Assembly (NCBI RefSeq): GCF_902686445.1
Contig: NC_062224.1
Location: 20,687,123-20,751,122, forward strand
Source of the DNA: Sciurus carolinensis
Taxonomy: Eukaryota > Chordata > Mammalia > Rodentia > Sciuridae
Length of the DNA: 64,000 nucleotides
Direction of reading: 5' to 3'
Under the pieces are notes generated by a model. That model had not been told where the DNA came from, searched no databases, and was given only the letters and a program-made list of their open reading frames with translations. The stretch's first letter is position 1. Each line of letters begins with the position of its first letter. A program made the position numbers and the translations under genes. Shown here piece by piece: positions 1-10,868 of the stretch.

Positions 1-559
1 TATTTAGTTAAGATTGATCATATCAAATCATGGTGTAAAGCTGTATGTGACACATTCCAGAGTAACTTAATAAGGACATTGTCTGCCTTCTTTCTTTCAG
101 GATTTCAAAATGATGCTATATGCTTTCCTTCCCCCCCAACCCCTCCTGCTTTTTTGGGTAGTGAATCCCACATGATTTGAAAAGTCAACGTAGACCATCA
201 AATTAAAAGTAAACATCATTCTAAAAGCAAATGAAAGTCTCAAACCACTGCTTTCTTCCATATTTATCTACACTACATAGAGATTCTAATTTTATAAAAC
301 AGAGGTTTATCAAAGAAGTTCCCAGCTCTCAGCAAACCAAATTCAATTAAAGTAATGATTTTCACAGACTACAAGCTCAATTATTATCCAGGCAAAGGGC
401 AAGAATTCAAACACATGTCTCTCTCACATATTCCTTTGATAACACTACTAGTCATCAAGTTAACATGTAATTGAAAAGAAAAATCGCAAATGTTTGACCT
501 GAGAATAATTTATTCTTTCTTTTAAGAAAAATCTGGTTAATCAAATCAGTGAAGACAAT
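1..559. other. Non-repetitive AT-rich sequence
   Basis: No open frame, splice-bounded exon or recognisable repeat was seen. There is a C-rich run near 130-145. If the window is intronic, this is plain intron. Confidence 0.5.
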
Positions 560-852
560 CACCTCTGGGCTCAAAGGCTACTCTTTAGAAATGAGAATAA
601 AATCCAAACTCCTTTATGTCCACCATGACCCTTCATAATTTAGTTACTGTCTACCTCTCTATACCTCACCTTTCTCAATAGGTTCCAAGAACACTGGCCC
701 TTTTTTCCATCTACAAATATGTCAATGCCTACTCCAGCCTTGGGAGGTATTCTTTTTGCCTAGAATGTTGTTGTTATAAAGGTTCAGAAAAGTGATTCCT
801 TCTCTTCAATTATATCTCATATCACATGTCGCCTCTGGAGTGGTCTTGCTTA
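560..852 (+). mobile_element. L2 LINE fragment, left part
   Basis: The stretch reads as the 3' part of a LINE-2, with the typical phrase AGAATAAAATCCAAACTCC near 594-612, then the weakly protein-like CT-rich L2 tail ('ACTGGCCC', 'TGCCTAGAATG'). It is heavily mutated, as expected for this mammal-wide, long-dead family. It appears to resume at about 1305 after an L1 tail, so the L1 landed in an L2 that was already there. Confidence 0.6.
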
Positions 853-1300
853 TTTTTTCATATTTTTATTGATGCACCATAGTTGTACATAATGGTGGGA
901 TTGTTACATATTTGTACATATACGCAATATAACAATATAATCTGGCCAATATCATTCCCTAGTATTTCTTGTTTTCCTTTCCTCTTCCCTCCCACTGATC
1001 CCTTTCTTCTACTCTATTGATCTCCCTTTGATTTTCATGAGATTCTCTCACAGACATTTCTTTTCCTTTTTCCTCTCTAGCTTCCACATGTAAGAGAAAA
1101 CATATGACCTTGACTGAGTTTGGTTTACTTCACTTAACATAATATTCTCAAATTTCATCCATTTTCCTGCAAATGACATGATTTTATTCTTTATGACTGA
1201 ATAAAACTCCATTTTGTATGTATACCACATATTCTTTATCCATTCATCCATGGATGGGAACCTACACAAGTTTCATAGTTTGTCTTCTAATGTTGACTCA
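853..1300 (-). mobile_element. 5'-truncated L1, ORF2 C-terminus and 3'UTR
   Basis: On the minus strand, codons at 1269-1048 give an L1 ORF2 C-terminal stretch (PSMDEWIKNMWYTYKMEFYS, then AGKWMKFENIMLSEV). This is homologous to the same region of the better preserved L1s in this window. The 3'UTR follows toward lower coordinates. Only about 450 bases remain, so it is a strongly 5'-truncated dead copy. It splits an L2 fragment. Confidence 0.8.
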
Positions 1301-1304
1301 ATAC

Positions 1305-1440
1305 ACCACCCCCTCTTGTACTGTATTCTTCATATCATCCATGATTATCTGAAATGTTCATCTGTTACTTAATTTTATTTTGTTCCCTTTACTATAATAA
1401 AAGCTCCATGTAAGCATGTGTCTCTAGTTAAATGCTGCGT
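1305..1440 (+). mobile_element. L2 LINE 3' end, resumed after L1
   Basis: The T-rich stretch followed by AAAGCTCCATGTAAGCATG resembles the L2 3' end ('...AATGTAAGCTCCATGAGGGCAGGG...'). Order and strand fit the L2 fragment at 560-852. Confidence 0.45.
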
Positions 1441-2418
1441 ATTCAAAAAGCAATGGTTAATTAGTTTAGATTATGGGAAATACATAGGGCAAGGAACAAA
1501 AAACAAATGATCTTCAGAGAACAAGAAGGAATACCCTGGGGCTCTTGGATGACAGATTCGACATATTAATATCATAGAAAGACATCCCAGAGTGGATGGA
1601 TGGCAGTTGCTCTTCTGAAGGGTGGGCTGAGCATTCATTGGGTGACACTGCAAAATGAATTGTAAGCTTGGATACTGAATATCTCAGCCCATCATACTTC
1701 AGTGAAAGTCTCCTTTCACTGTATCGTAATGAATTTCTTCCTACATGTAAACACCTAAAATTGCAATTTATCACTTGTAAAATGAAACTCTTCCAAAATT
1801 TTACTAAAATCAGAAAACTTTGAGAAAACAATAAATGAAATACATAATTTTTGTCAGCTCTCTACTAAGTCAATATCAAATTAAAATGAAAGTAATTTCA
1901 TGTTTCTGCTCTTCACACTTAACCAGATTCCTTAGAATTCAACTGTATTCTTTCAAGTACAAAAAAATTTAGTCATCCTTGAAGGTATCCTTAGACCATG
2001 AGATGAAAATAATTCTCAGACTCTGGGGTCATTCTCATGTAGGTTTCCAGAGTTCCTACAGCCCTTGAGCAAATGATTCACTGCTCTCCGGTATCAGTTC
2101 TTGAGATATGATGCATATTGGCATGAATTTGACAATTCTACCAGCCAGTACCTATCTGATGACATTTCAACCTCTTCTAAACAGTATAGAAAAAGCAAGG
2201 TAGCCCTATTTACTTCCCACACAGTCCTGAATTCAAAATGGTTTTCTTCCCAGGTAAAAGATTGTGGGAGGATTATTAGTCATATATAAAACCTACTTTT
2301 GCCAAACTATAACCTAAAATCTAGGAACAGAAAGTCCAGATTTACTAATATTAGCTGGACATTGAGTTAGCCCCACTATTAAGTAAATACGTATGGTTTT
2401 ACCTTCAACACATTACAA
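1441..2418. other. Unassigned intronic or intergenic sequence
   Basis: Short open frames on both strands (for example 105 codons at 1831-1514 minus) have no recognisable domain and no splice or start context. No repeat was assigned. Confidence 0.4.
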
Positions 2419-2516
2419 AAGTGATTCTCAACCTTGGGTGCATGTGAGAACCATCTGGAGACATTTGAAAATCCTTACTCCCTGGTGAAATGTATGACCA
2501 AGTTTGAGAATCGCTG
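2419..2516. mobile_element. MER5-type hAT-Charlie non-autonomous transposon
   Basis: About 98 bases bounded by imperfect inverted termini: GTGATTCTCAACC on the left, and a right end whose complement reads CAGCGATTCTCAAAC. This matches the CAGTGGTTCTCAACC-like terminal repeat of MER5 elements. The short internal sequence carries no gene. Confidence 0.75.
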
Positions 2517-2958
2517 CTATACAGAAATACCTGTATTTAGAATGAAGTTCACCTTATAGGCCTCCTTTAAACTCTGTATATAATGAATGAGTACATTTAT
2601 ATACAATGCACAAACACACACATACACAGAGGCAAATTGAATCTATGCTGAAAGAAACCGGGATAGTGGTTACTCTGGTGTGTTGAAACTGGAAGAGAAT
2701 GGGGAGGTTTAAGGAGGTTAGTAGCATTCTAATTTGGTTACACAAATGTATTCATATAAAAATTAATCAAGCTACCCATTACAATGTCTGTACTCTCCCA
2801 CATATAATATACACACTCATATCAAACAAAAGTAAAAACAAAATTAATTTTTGGAAGGGAAGAATAGGAGTGAATTAATTTAACTGAGAGGAGCAGAGAT
2901 AGAACTCTCTATCTCTGATAGAGATAGAGGGGACCTGATAAGAGGAAAATCCCTAATT
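2517..2958. other. Unassigned sequence with small hairpin
   Basis: A 9-bp perfect stem lies at 2907-2915 and 2921-2929 (CTCTATCTC, loop TGATA, GAGATAGAG). There is a short CA-rich patch near 2610-2630. No gene or other repeat was recognised. Confidence 0.4.
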
Positions 2959-2972
2959 AAATTTATTTGGGG

Positions 2973-3160
2973 ATGTATTGGGGATTGAACTCAGGGGCAT
3001 TCAACCACTGAGCCACATCCGCAGCCCTATTTTGTATTTTATTTAGAGACAGGGTCTCACTGAGTTGTTTAGCACCTCACTGCTGCGGAGGCTGGCTTTG
3101 AGCTTGTGATCCTCCTGCCTCAGTCACTGCAGTTACAGGCATGCACCACTGTGCCTGGCC
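2973..3160 (-). mobile_element. B1/ID dimeric SINE
   Basis: Complement of the sciurid B1-ID composite. The ID half (GATTGAACTCAGGGGCATT... CACTGAGCCACATCC) is followed by the 7SL-like half (ATTTAGAGACAGGGTCTCACTGAGTTG... ACAGGCATGCACCACTGTGCC). No clear direct duplication flanks it. Instead, 2959-2972 and 3159-3172 form a perfect 14-bp inverted repeat overlapping the SINE edge. Confidence 0.88.
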
Positions 3161-3489
3161 CCAAATAAATTTTTATAACAAACTTCTTTTTTTCTTTACA
3201 ACTTACTTCCTTTTCATTGTCCAAATCCATTTTTTAAATACTGATTTTCAAAACACTAAACTGGTTCAAGATTAAATAAAGCCACCCTTAAACATAAAAA
3301 CCAACAATGTTAAATTAATTGGATAAGGTTTAGTGATATTCCTAATATTAAAATGGTCTTTCCTTGATGGCATATTTAAGGGAAATTAAAAAGTTATCTT
3401 TGAGCATAATTGTTCATTAAAAAGTAGAAGTCAATTTTTTTCTTTTTCTTCCTTTTTTTGTTTTCACGGTACTCATAAATTTTACAATT

Positions 3490-3600
3490 TAATCCTCCCC
3501 CCAATTTGGATGCAAAACTCCATGAGGGCAGGGATTATTTCCCTATACAGCATGTAATATTTGTTCAATAAGTATTTGGTGGATGAATAAAGGATCGGGG
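3490..3600 (+). mobile_element. L2 LINE 3' terminal fragment
   Basis: Contains AAAACTCCATGAGGGCAGGG followed by ...TTTGTTCAATAAGTATTTGG..., the diagnostic terminal phrase of L2. About 110 bases, no coding part. Confidence 0.7.
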
Positions 3601-3646
3601 AAAAAAAGACTGCATAACTAGCACAAAGTTCTCTTTTTAAGGCTCT

Positions 3647-4100
3647 TGTTATGGCTTGGAATTAAGGTGTCCCCCAAAATCTCCTGTGTTGATGCAGGAG
3701 GTAAAACAATTATGAAGGCTATAACCTAATCCATGACTTTAACCCATTTGATTGGTTAATAATTTGAAATGACTACTTACTGAGTGATAACTGTAGGCAA
3801 ATAGGGTGTGGCTGGAGGAGGTGGGTCACGGGGATTATGCCCAGTGGATTGTGGATTATATTTGTCCCTGGCTCCTCAAGCGCTTTCTCCCTCTCCTCCC
3901 ACCTCCCCACTCTCTCTGTTTCCCAGCTACATGAGCTGAGCATATTTTCTCTACCAAGTCCTTCCACCATGATGTTCTGATTCACCTTGAGCCCAGAGTA
4001 ATGGAATGAGACCTCTAAAACCATCAGCCCAAATACAGCTTTTACTTCTCTAAATTCTTCTTGTCAGATATTTTGGTTATAGCAATAAAAAACTAACACA
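3647..4100 (+). mobile_element. MaLR-type LTR
   Basis: Starts TGTTATGGCTTGGAATTAAGG and ends near AAAAAACTAACACA. The interior has the usual MaLR landmarks, including GGTGTCCCCCAAAA, GTGGCTGGAGGAGGTGGGTC and a CACCATGATGTTCTG-like segment. It continues directly into internal sequence, so it is a 5' LTR. It is a non-coding ERVL-related retrotransposon LTR with no viral protein. Confidence 0.75.
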
Positions 4101-4935
4101 GAAATTGGTACCAAGAAGTGGGATCTTCATTGTGACTAACTTGACCATGTGGTTCAGAAGACTTTGGAACTGGTTTGCAGGTGAAGTTTGGAAAAGTTTT
4201 GAGATGCAGACTAGAGAAGTTTAGAATGTTGTGTGCAGAGTTTTATGGGAAATTCTGGTAGGAGGTCGGAAGAAGAGCAGAATGTCAATAGGAAGGCAGA
4301 CAGTAAAGACTGTGCTCCTGAGGTTTTATAGTGTAATGAGGTCTTTATTGGAAATTAGACTAGAGAACATTTACATTATACTCTGACAAAGAAGTTGTAT
4401 TCATTTTTCTCATATCCTGACTTTCTTAATTTAAAGGAATAAATTCAATTCAAAGGGCTTAAACTAAAGGTAATGAACTAATTCCTCTTGCAGAGGAAAT
4501 TTCAAGGCAGTGCAGAATTGAGGTGATGGCATGGGTGTTGCTGGCAGCTTTTACTGTGAGAATCAGTGACAAAAAGTAGAGACAAAAGAAATGAAAAATC
4601 TGCAATTCAGCCAAAGAAGAAGTACATGTAAATGTGGGGGCAGAAATTGAGGTTGTTGAAGAGATTATAACCACTAAAGAGATACATAGATACCATAGGA
4701 AAGTTTCCTGAAAGGTGTCTTAGGAATCAGCAAGACCACACCATGACAGATTCAAGAGTATAATAACAAAAACTCCTTTGAGCAGGAATTGAATGGGTAA
4801 TGTTGAAATCAGACCAGAAAGGACAAGGCAGACTACAAGGCACTTGTGGCAACTGTGCTTAAGGAGGCCCCATGCTAGGGGACTGCTCGAAGTCTAGCTC
4901 TTCAGCACTGCTTGAACAAAGGAATTCATGATTCA
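4101..4935 (+). mobile_element. MaLR internal sequence, decayed
   Basis: Immediately 3' of the LTR reads GAAATTGGTACCAAGAAGTG, the usual start of MaLR internal DNA, then ...GGTTCAGAAGACTTTGGAAC.... No usable open frame remains and no 3' LTR was found, so the element is incomplete. The right edge is approximate. Confidence 0.6.
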
Positions 4936-5341
4936 ACAATAAATTCACTTCCTGCCCTGCCCTGCTAACCTCTCCTCATGTAAAAGTGTTATGTGTCAAT
5001 AATGTTTTAAACATCTACTAGGAAATATGGCTTTCTCTTAAGCTACAATTCTGTACATGCAGATTTCTGTTATTATTTTTGATTTCAGTCTTTATAAATG
5101 CTACATTTTACTGAAACTCAATCATTTTGAAATATTTTAAATAGGGAATGTCACAAAGTTCAGTTCTTCATGCTTTTCTTTGGTTTCCAAAGTTTCTAAA
5201 GTGAACATACATTTACTTTACTTTCCTTATTGGTATATATTTAGGATTCCCCCTGTATAAATTACTATGAACATACTTTAATGTACCTAATTACAAAAAA
5301 ACCTAAAAGTATATATTTTGGAGTTGCATGCTATATGTTGG
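4936..5341. other. Unassigned AT-rich sequence
   Basis: No gene seen. The second half may be the start of the ancient antisense L1M that is recognisable from about 5520, but the match is too weak to claim. Confidence 0.35.
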
Positions 5342-5342
5342 T

Positions 5343-5374
<32 letters not shown>

Positions 5375-5398
5375 CATATATATATATACACATATATA
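5342..5398. repeat. (TG)n / (TA)n microsatellite
   Basis: An uninterrupted TG run of roughly 14 units is followed by TATGCATATATATATATACACATATATAA. A simple compound dinucleotide repeat. Confidence 0.95.
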
Positions 5399-5748
5399 AT
5401 GTATTTTATGTATTTTTAATTAGTATAAATACAGATAATTTTCATTAGAAAATGACTCTGCATAAAAACGCAAGTGAGAATTCCAATTTAGCTTTAGGTT
5501 TCCGCACATCTCCACAGTTGATAGATTCATGTGAAATGGTATCTCCACTTAAATTTGTATTTCCTTAATTGCACCTGAGGTTGAACATTTCTTTGTATGT
5601 ATATTGCCCAATTGGGTTTCCTTTCCTGAAATTTTTCCTTTGATATATTTTGTCTATGTATTTTTTCACAGTGAAGTTTTGAATTTTGAAAATAAAATCT
5701 TGCTTTTATGTTTCTTCTTTCCAATTACTAGTTTAGAAATATATTTAT

Positions 5749-6714
5749 TTATTTATTTTTTATTTTAATTTATTTTTATTGTAAACAAATGGGATACATG
5801 TTGTTTCTGTTTGTACATGGAGTAACAGCATACCATTTGCATAATCATACATTTACATAGGGTAATGGTGTTTGATTCATTCTGTTATTTTTTCCTTCCC
5901 TCCCACCCCTCCCACCCCTCTTTTCCCTCTATACACTCCCTCCTTCCTCCATTCTTGCCCCCCTCCCACCCCCCATTATGTGTCATCATCTGCTTATCAG
6001 CGAGATCATTCGTCCTTTGGTTTTTTTTGAGATTGGCTTATCTCATTTAGCATGATATTCTCCAATTTCATCCATTTGCCTGCAAATGCCATAATTTTAT
6101 CATTCTTTATGGCTGAGTAATATTCCATTGTATATATATATACCATAATTTCTTTATCCATTCATCAATTGAAGGGCATCTAGGTTAGTTCCACAATCTG
6201 TCTATTGTGAATTGAGCAGCTATGAACATTGATGTGGCTGTATCTCTGTAGTATGCTGATTTTAAGTCCTTTGGGTATAGGCCAAGGAGTGGGATAGCTG
6301 GGTCAAATGGTAGGTCCATTCCAAGTTTTCTAAGGAATCTCCACACTGCTTTCCAGAGTGGCTCCACTAATTTGCAGCCCCACCAGCAATGTATGAGTGT
6401 ACCTTTTTCCCCACATCCTCTCCAACACCTATTGTTGCTTGTATTCTTGATAATCGCCATTCTAATTGGGGTGAGATGGAATCTTAGTGTAGTTTTGATT
6501 TGCATTTCTCTTATTACTAGAGATGGTGAACATTTTTTCATATGTTTGTTGATTGCTTGTAGATCTTCTTCTGTGAAGTGTCTGTTCATATCCTTAACCC
6601 ATTTGTTGATTGGGTTATTTGTATTCTTGGTGTAGAGTTTTTTGAGTTCTTTATATATACTGGAAATTAGAGCTCTATCTGAAGTATGAGTGGCAAAGAT
6701 TTTCTCCCATTCTG
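5749..6714 (-). mobile_element. Young 5'-truncated L1 with 15-bp target duplication
   Basis: Minus-strand L1 of about 966 bases: A-rich tail (T-rich at 5749-5785), C-rich 3'UTR complement near 5895-5980, then ORF2 C-terminus up to 6714. TAGAAATATATTTAT occurs at 5734-5748 and again at 6715-6729, a perfect 15-bp target duplication. Unlike the copies at 28 and 48 kb, its 3'UTR lacks the telomere-like hexamers. It inserted into an older antisense L1M. Confidence 0.93.
6185..6589 (-). pseudogene. L1 ORF2p C-terminal remnant, 134 codons
   Basis: Part of the truncated L1 just described. Codons 1-134 correspond to the ORF2p carboxyl end and include the cysteine motif [18 protein letters not shown] (C-x3-C-x7-H-x4-C) and [20 protein letters not shown]. 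The frame stops after RLWN because the Gln codon CAA of related copies is TAA here. It lacks endonuclease and reverse transcriptase and has no promoter, so no function is expected. Confidence 0.92.
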
Positions 6715-6766
6715 TAGAAATATATTTATGATCACAAAGATAGTCTTCTATATTTTCAACTATTTA

Positions 6767-6971
6767 TTTATTTATTTGGTACAGGGATTGAACTCCGGGG
6801 CACAACACCACTGAGCCACATACCCAGCCTTTCTGTATTTTATTTAGAGACAGGGTCTCACTGAGTTGCTTAGGGCCTCACTAAGTTGCTAAGACTGGTT
6901 TTGAACCCGTGATCCTTCTGCCTCAGACTCCCAAACTGCTGGGAATATAGGTGTGTGCCACTGCACCTGGC
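6767..6971 (-). mobile_element. B1/ID dimeric SINE
   Basis: Complement of the composite SINE (GGTACAGGGATTGAACTCCG... TTTAGAGACAGGGTCTCACTG... GTGTGTGCCACTGCACCTGG). Imperfect 9-bp flanks AACTATTTA (6758-6766) and AACAGTTTA (6972-6980) are a likely target duplication. It sits within the ancient L1M. Confidence 0.88.
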
Positions 6972-7150
6972 AACAGTTTAGTTTTTTTAAATTTTCACTT
7001 TGTAGTTCAAATATATATGTAACATTTGTTTGTGGTGTGAGGTAAGATCTGATTTTATTTTTCCACACAGAGGTCCTTGTTTCAACAGCATTTACTGGAT
7101 AATGTGTCCTTTTTCCACCGTTAGGTCACACTGTGAATATATCAAGATCC

Positions 7151-8023
7151 TATATAGCCATGTGTTAGAGACAGGAGAAGAAAGAGAAGGTGTTGAAGGG
7201 AGCGAAAGTTTAAGGAATTTTCTCCAGGGAACATAAAGTTTAAAGCTAAGACCTTAAAGATAATAAGAAGTTAAACAGATGAAGAGGGTAGGGAGAAGAA
7301 AGGGGTTTGCTAAAACTGGATCATTATTCAAAGAGGCATTCTAGAATGAAAACTCTGGTATTATTTTGAAAACTTAGTACTTCATTCATAGTCACGTATC
7401 TATGAATATAATTTGCACATGGTTTTTCAGAATACAAATCTTCTCAATGCTTTAAAATTCCTACCAGCATTCTATGCCCTGTGAAAACTGTCAGCACCAG
7501 CTTCTTAGCAGGTTGAAGAAAAGATGGGATGTGAATTAAGTAGAGTTAAAAGATGAACATATAAAATGAGAACCATCACTTGCCAAAAGTCAGTACTAGC
7601 CACAGTCCAAATGAGATTCTATTTTTTGAAGGAAAGCTTTCTTAAACTTCTTTAGCAACTTCCGATTTCTAGATAACCAGAAATTTCTTGTTTCATTTAA
7701 AACAAATAATTCGGAAAAAATTTTGTTCTACTATTTTCACTTCTAGGGATTTCAGGCATAACAAAAGGTTTAGTCTGTTTTTTTCTAAACATATTGCTAT
7801 AGATTAAAATTAACAATTTGTAAAAAACATTATCTTGAAATCAAAACAAAACCCAGGGCAAAGGGAATGAAGCACAAGTAAAACCATATTTAAGAAAAAA
7901 AAAAAAAAAACAACTGATTTAGCATACTCTACATAGTGTGCCTACACTACAGCTTAAAATAATTCTAAAGGTTTTTGAGGCACTGAAATTAATGCACCCT
8001 AAAAGGAATTGATCTGTCACCAG

Positions 8024-8030
<7 letters not shown>
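7151..8030. other. Unassigned sequence with poly(A) run
   Basis: No gene or clear repeat. An A run of about 18 lies near 7890-7908; it might be the tail of an unrecognised retroposed sequence, but nothing upstream supports that. Confidence 0.4.

Positions 8031-8054
<24 letters not shown>
8029..8054. repeat. (CA)n microsatellite
   Basis: About 12-13 uninterrupted CA units. Confidence 0.95.
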
Positions 8055-8954
8055 TAAGAAAATACATCTTAGGTGAGTTCCTCTTTAGTAGTTATCTAAT
8101 AGCCTCATAGATTAAATAAAGCCTTTTCTTTTATGCTGAATCACATCTATTACATAATTACTTTCTTCCCAAGCAAGTAAAAGAAACAAGAAAGAAGAAC
8201 TATATAAAGACAATTAATAATGATAGGCAGTTTTCTACAAATGAAGTCTGTAATATGAGTTACATAATCAGTACCTCAGTAACCTTAGTTCTTTTCTCTC
8301 CAAAATTAATGACTAAGTAGAGACAGAGAGAGGACTTCTTTATCTTTTTTCCTTTTTTTAAAGATAACACATATATATTATAAAAATGCATAAAATACAA
8401 ATAAAGAATTAGAAGAAAATTTTAAAAAATCATGCATGGCAGAAATAAAGATCTCACAAATATGCATAATTCCCATTTCTCTTATGAGAAGAATCCCAGT
8501 TTTTCATGTGGGTGTATGGTCCCCTAGATATTTCCTGGTGGATCTTGAAGTTAGGAGTGACCTTGTGATTAAATTCTAATGAGGTTAAATGGAAGAGAAG
8601 TACAGTATTCACTCCATCCTTGCCCCTAATTCCTGCCTCTTCCTTGGAAAACAGGTGATGATGGAGGAGTTAAAGGGAATGGAAGTCATTCAGCATTTCT
8701 GTCACTGTGAACTAGGCAATCCACATCCAGATTTCCTTTTATGGAATAAAATTTTGGCTTTCCATTCTTGGTACAAGCAAACAGTCCTAATTGTAACCGA
8801 AACCTAACACTGCCATTTAATGATTATTTTTTATTTCTAATGTTCAAGCTTTTAAATAATCACAATGATGCACTTCCTCTTTATTTCTTTTTTTAAAATA
8901 GTGTAGGTTAGTTCACTTATTTTACACTGGCATACAAGAAGCCTCTTTAATTTA
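8055..8954. other. Unassigned sequence; possible old LTR-like part at 8460-8815
   Basis: No gene supported. The part around 8490-8815 (ending ...GTAACCGAAACCTAACACTG) has the feel of an old mammalian LTR, but I could not place it in a family. The 72-codon frame at 8589-8807 has no domain. Confidence 0.3.
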
Positions 8955-8967
8955 AAGGCAACCTTAT

Positions 8968-10432
8968 TCTTTTAAAATTTGTTCTAATTGGTTATACATG
9001 ACAGTAGTATGCATTTTGATATATTGTACACAAATAGAGCATAACATCTCATTCCTCTGGCTGTAAATGGTGCTGAGTCACATCAACAGTGTAATCATAC
9101 ATGTATATAGTGTAATAATGTCTGTCTCATTCTACCATCCTTCCCATCCCTACTGCCCTCCCCTCCCCTCACTCCCCTCTGCATAATCCAAAATTCTTTC
9201 ATTCTTCCCTACCCACTCCCCACTATGGATTAGCATCTGCTTATCAGAGAAAATTTTCAGCCTTTGGGTTTTTTGGGTTTGGCTTATTTTACTTAGCACG
9301 ATATTCTCTAGTTCCACCCATTTACCAACAAATGCCATAATTTCATATGTGCCACATTTTCTTTATCCATTCATCTATTTAAGGGAATCTAAGTTGGTTC
9401 CATAGTTCAGCTATTGTGAATGGAGCTGCTATAAACATTGATGTGGCTGTCACTGTAGTATGCTACTTTTAAGTCCTTTGGGTATGAACTGAGGAGTGGG
9501 ATAGCTGGGTCAAATGGTAGTTCCATTCCAAGTTTCCTGAGGAATCTCCATGCTGCTTTCCATAGTGGTTGTGCCAATCTGCAGTTGCACCAGCAATTTA
9601 TGAGTGTACCTTTTTCCCCACATCCTCAATAACACATTATTGTTTGTATTCTTGATAATTGCCATTCTGACTGGAGTGAGATGAAATCATAGTGTAGTTC
9701 TGATTTGCATTTCTCTAACTGCTAGAGATGATGAACATTATTTCATATGTTTGTTGATTGGTTGTATTTCTTCTATGAAGTATCTGTTCAGTTCCTTAGC
9801 CCATTTATTGATTGGGTTATTTATTTTGTTTTGTTTTTTTGTTGTTAAGTTTTTTAAGTTTTTAATAAATTCTGGAGATTAGTGCTCTGAGGTGCATGTG
9901 GTAAAGATTTTCTCCCAATCTGTAGGCTCTCTCTTCTTGTTATTGATTGTTTCCTTTGCTGAGAAGTTGTTTAGTTTGAATCCATCCCATTTATTGGTTC
10001 TTAATTTTACTTCTGTGCTTTAGGAGTCTTGTTCAGGAAGTCAGGTCCTAAGCTGACATGATGAAGATTTGGGCCTACTTTTTCTTCTATTAGGTTCAGG
10101 GTCTCTGTTCTAGTGCCTAAGTCTTTGAGACACTTTGAGTTGATTTTTGTGTAAAGTGAGAGAGATCTAATTTCATTTTGTTACATATGGATTTCCAGTT
10201 TTCCCAGCACCATTTGTTGCATCATCTATCTTTTCTCCAATGTATGTTTTTGGCACCTTTGTCTCATATGAAATAACTGTATTTATGTGGGTTTGTCTTT
10301 GTGTCTTCAGTATCAATGGTCTACATGTCTATTTTGATACCAATACCATGCCATTTTTGTTACTATTGCTCTGTAGTATAGTTTAAGGCCTGAAATTGTG
10401 ATGCCTCCTACTTCACTCTTCTTGCTAAAATT
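8968..10432 (-). mobile_element. 5'-truncated L1 (ORF2 C-terminal half and 3'UTR)
   Basis: Antisense L1 of about 1.46 kb: 3'UTR at 8968-9200, ORF2 C-terminus with many indels and stops from about 9230 upward. Flanks AAGGCAACCTTAT (8955-8967) and AAGGCAACTTTAT (10433-10445) form a 13-bp target duplication with one mismatch. The 3'UTR differs from that of the young copies, so this is an older subfamily. Confidence 0.9.
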
Positions 10433-10445
10433 AAGGCAACTTTAT

Positions 10446-10794
10446 GCTATAGAATTGAAGTTAAAAATAGGCATAAGAAGGAAGCTTTTCTTTTCCTTGT
10501 CAAAACTTTCAATATCAGAGACATGTGCTGAAAGGCCAGGCGGTAGTTTAGATGAATAAACTGAGTCAGGTAGGAATGTGAAAAATTACACAGAATATTT
10601 ATGCACATTCCTCATTGGGAGAGTCATTTGCTATTCTGACAGATGATTGACATTGAGGGACTAAGGGCCAAGTATTTATAGTCAAGGAACAAAATGATCT
10701 TTTCATGTAAATTTTTCTAATTTTTAAATGACATTGGCAAATAATTAGGGAAAAATAATCCCTGTATAGGAGAAAGAATTTCTCTGAAGCATAT
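10446..10794. other. Unassigned sequence
   Basis: No gene or repeat recognised between two L1 copies. Confidence 0.4.
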
Positions 10795-10857
10795 ATAAAC
10801 ACACCACAGTGAATCTCCACATCATGTACAATCACAAGACTCTGAATATTCATAAAA
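10795..10857 (+). mobile_element. Short L1 3'UTR fragment
   Basis: About 60 bases (GTGAATCTCCACATCATGTA, then CAATCACAAGACTCTG) closely match the 3'UTR of the next L1 at about 11840-11897, in the same orientation. It lies just outside that element's target duplication, so it is a separate, extremely truncated older tail. Confidence 0.6.
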
Positions 10858-10868
10858 TAGGTACTATA

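Larger units (their letters stand above)
5520..7150 (-). mobile_element. Ancient L1M, interrupted twice
   Basis: Three antisense pieces read in L1 order: 5520-5748 (complement of the ORF2 C-terminal region: '...AAATGGTATCTCCACTTAAATTTG... CACCTGAGGTTGAACATTTC'), 6730-6766, and 6972-7150 (ORF2 region with 'TTCAACAGCATTTACTGGATAATG', compare the young L1 'CAGCACCATTTGTTGAAGA'). The gaps are explained by a young L1 (5749-6714) and a SINE (6767-6971). Divergence is high. Confidence 0.6.

Noticed and set aside
1514..1831. 105-codon minus-strand ORF
   Set aside because: No domain, no splice or promoter context, ordinary for AT-rich noncoding DNA with overlapping competing frames.
8589..8807. 72-codon ORF as a small gene
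   Set aside because: No recognisable domain or splice context; the area looks like an old LTR-like repeat.
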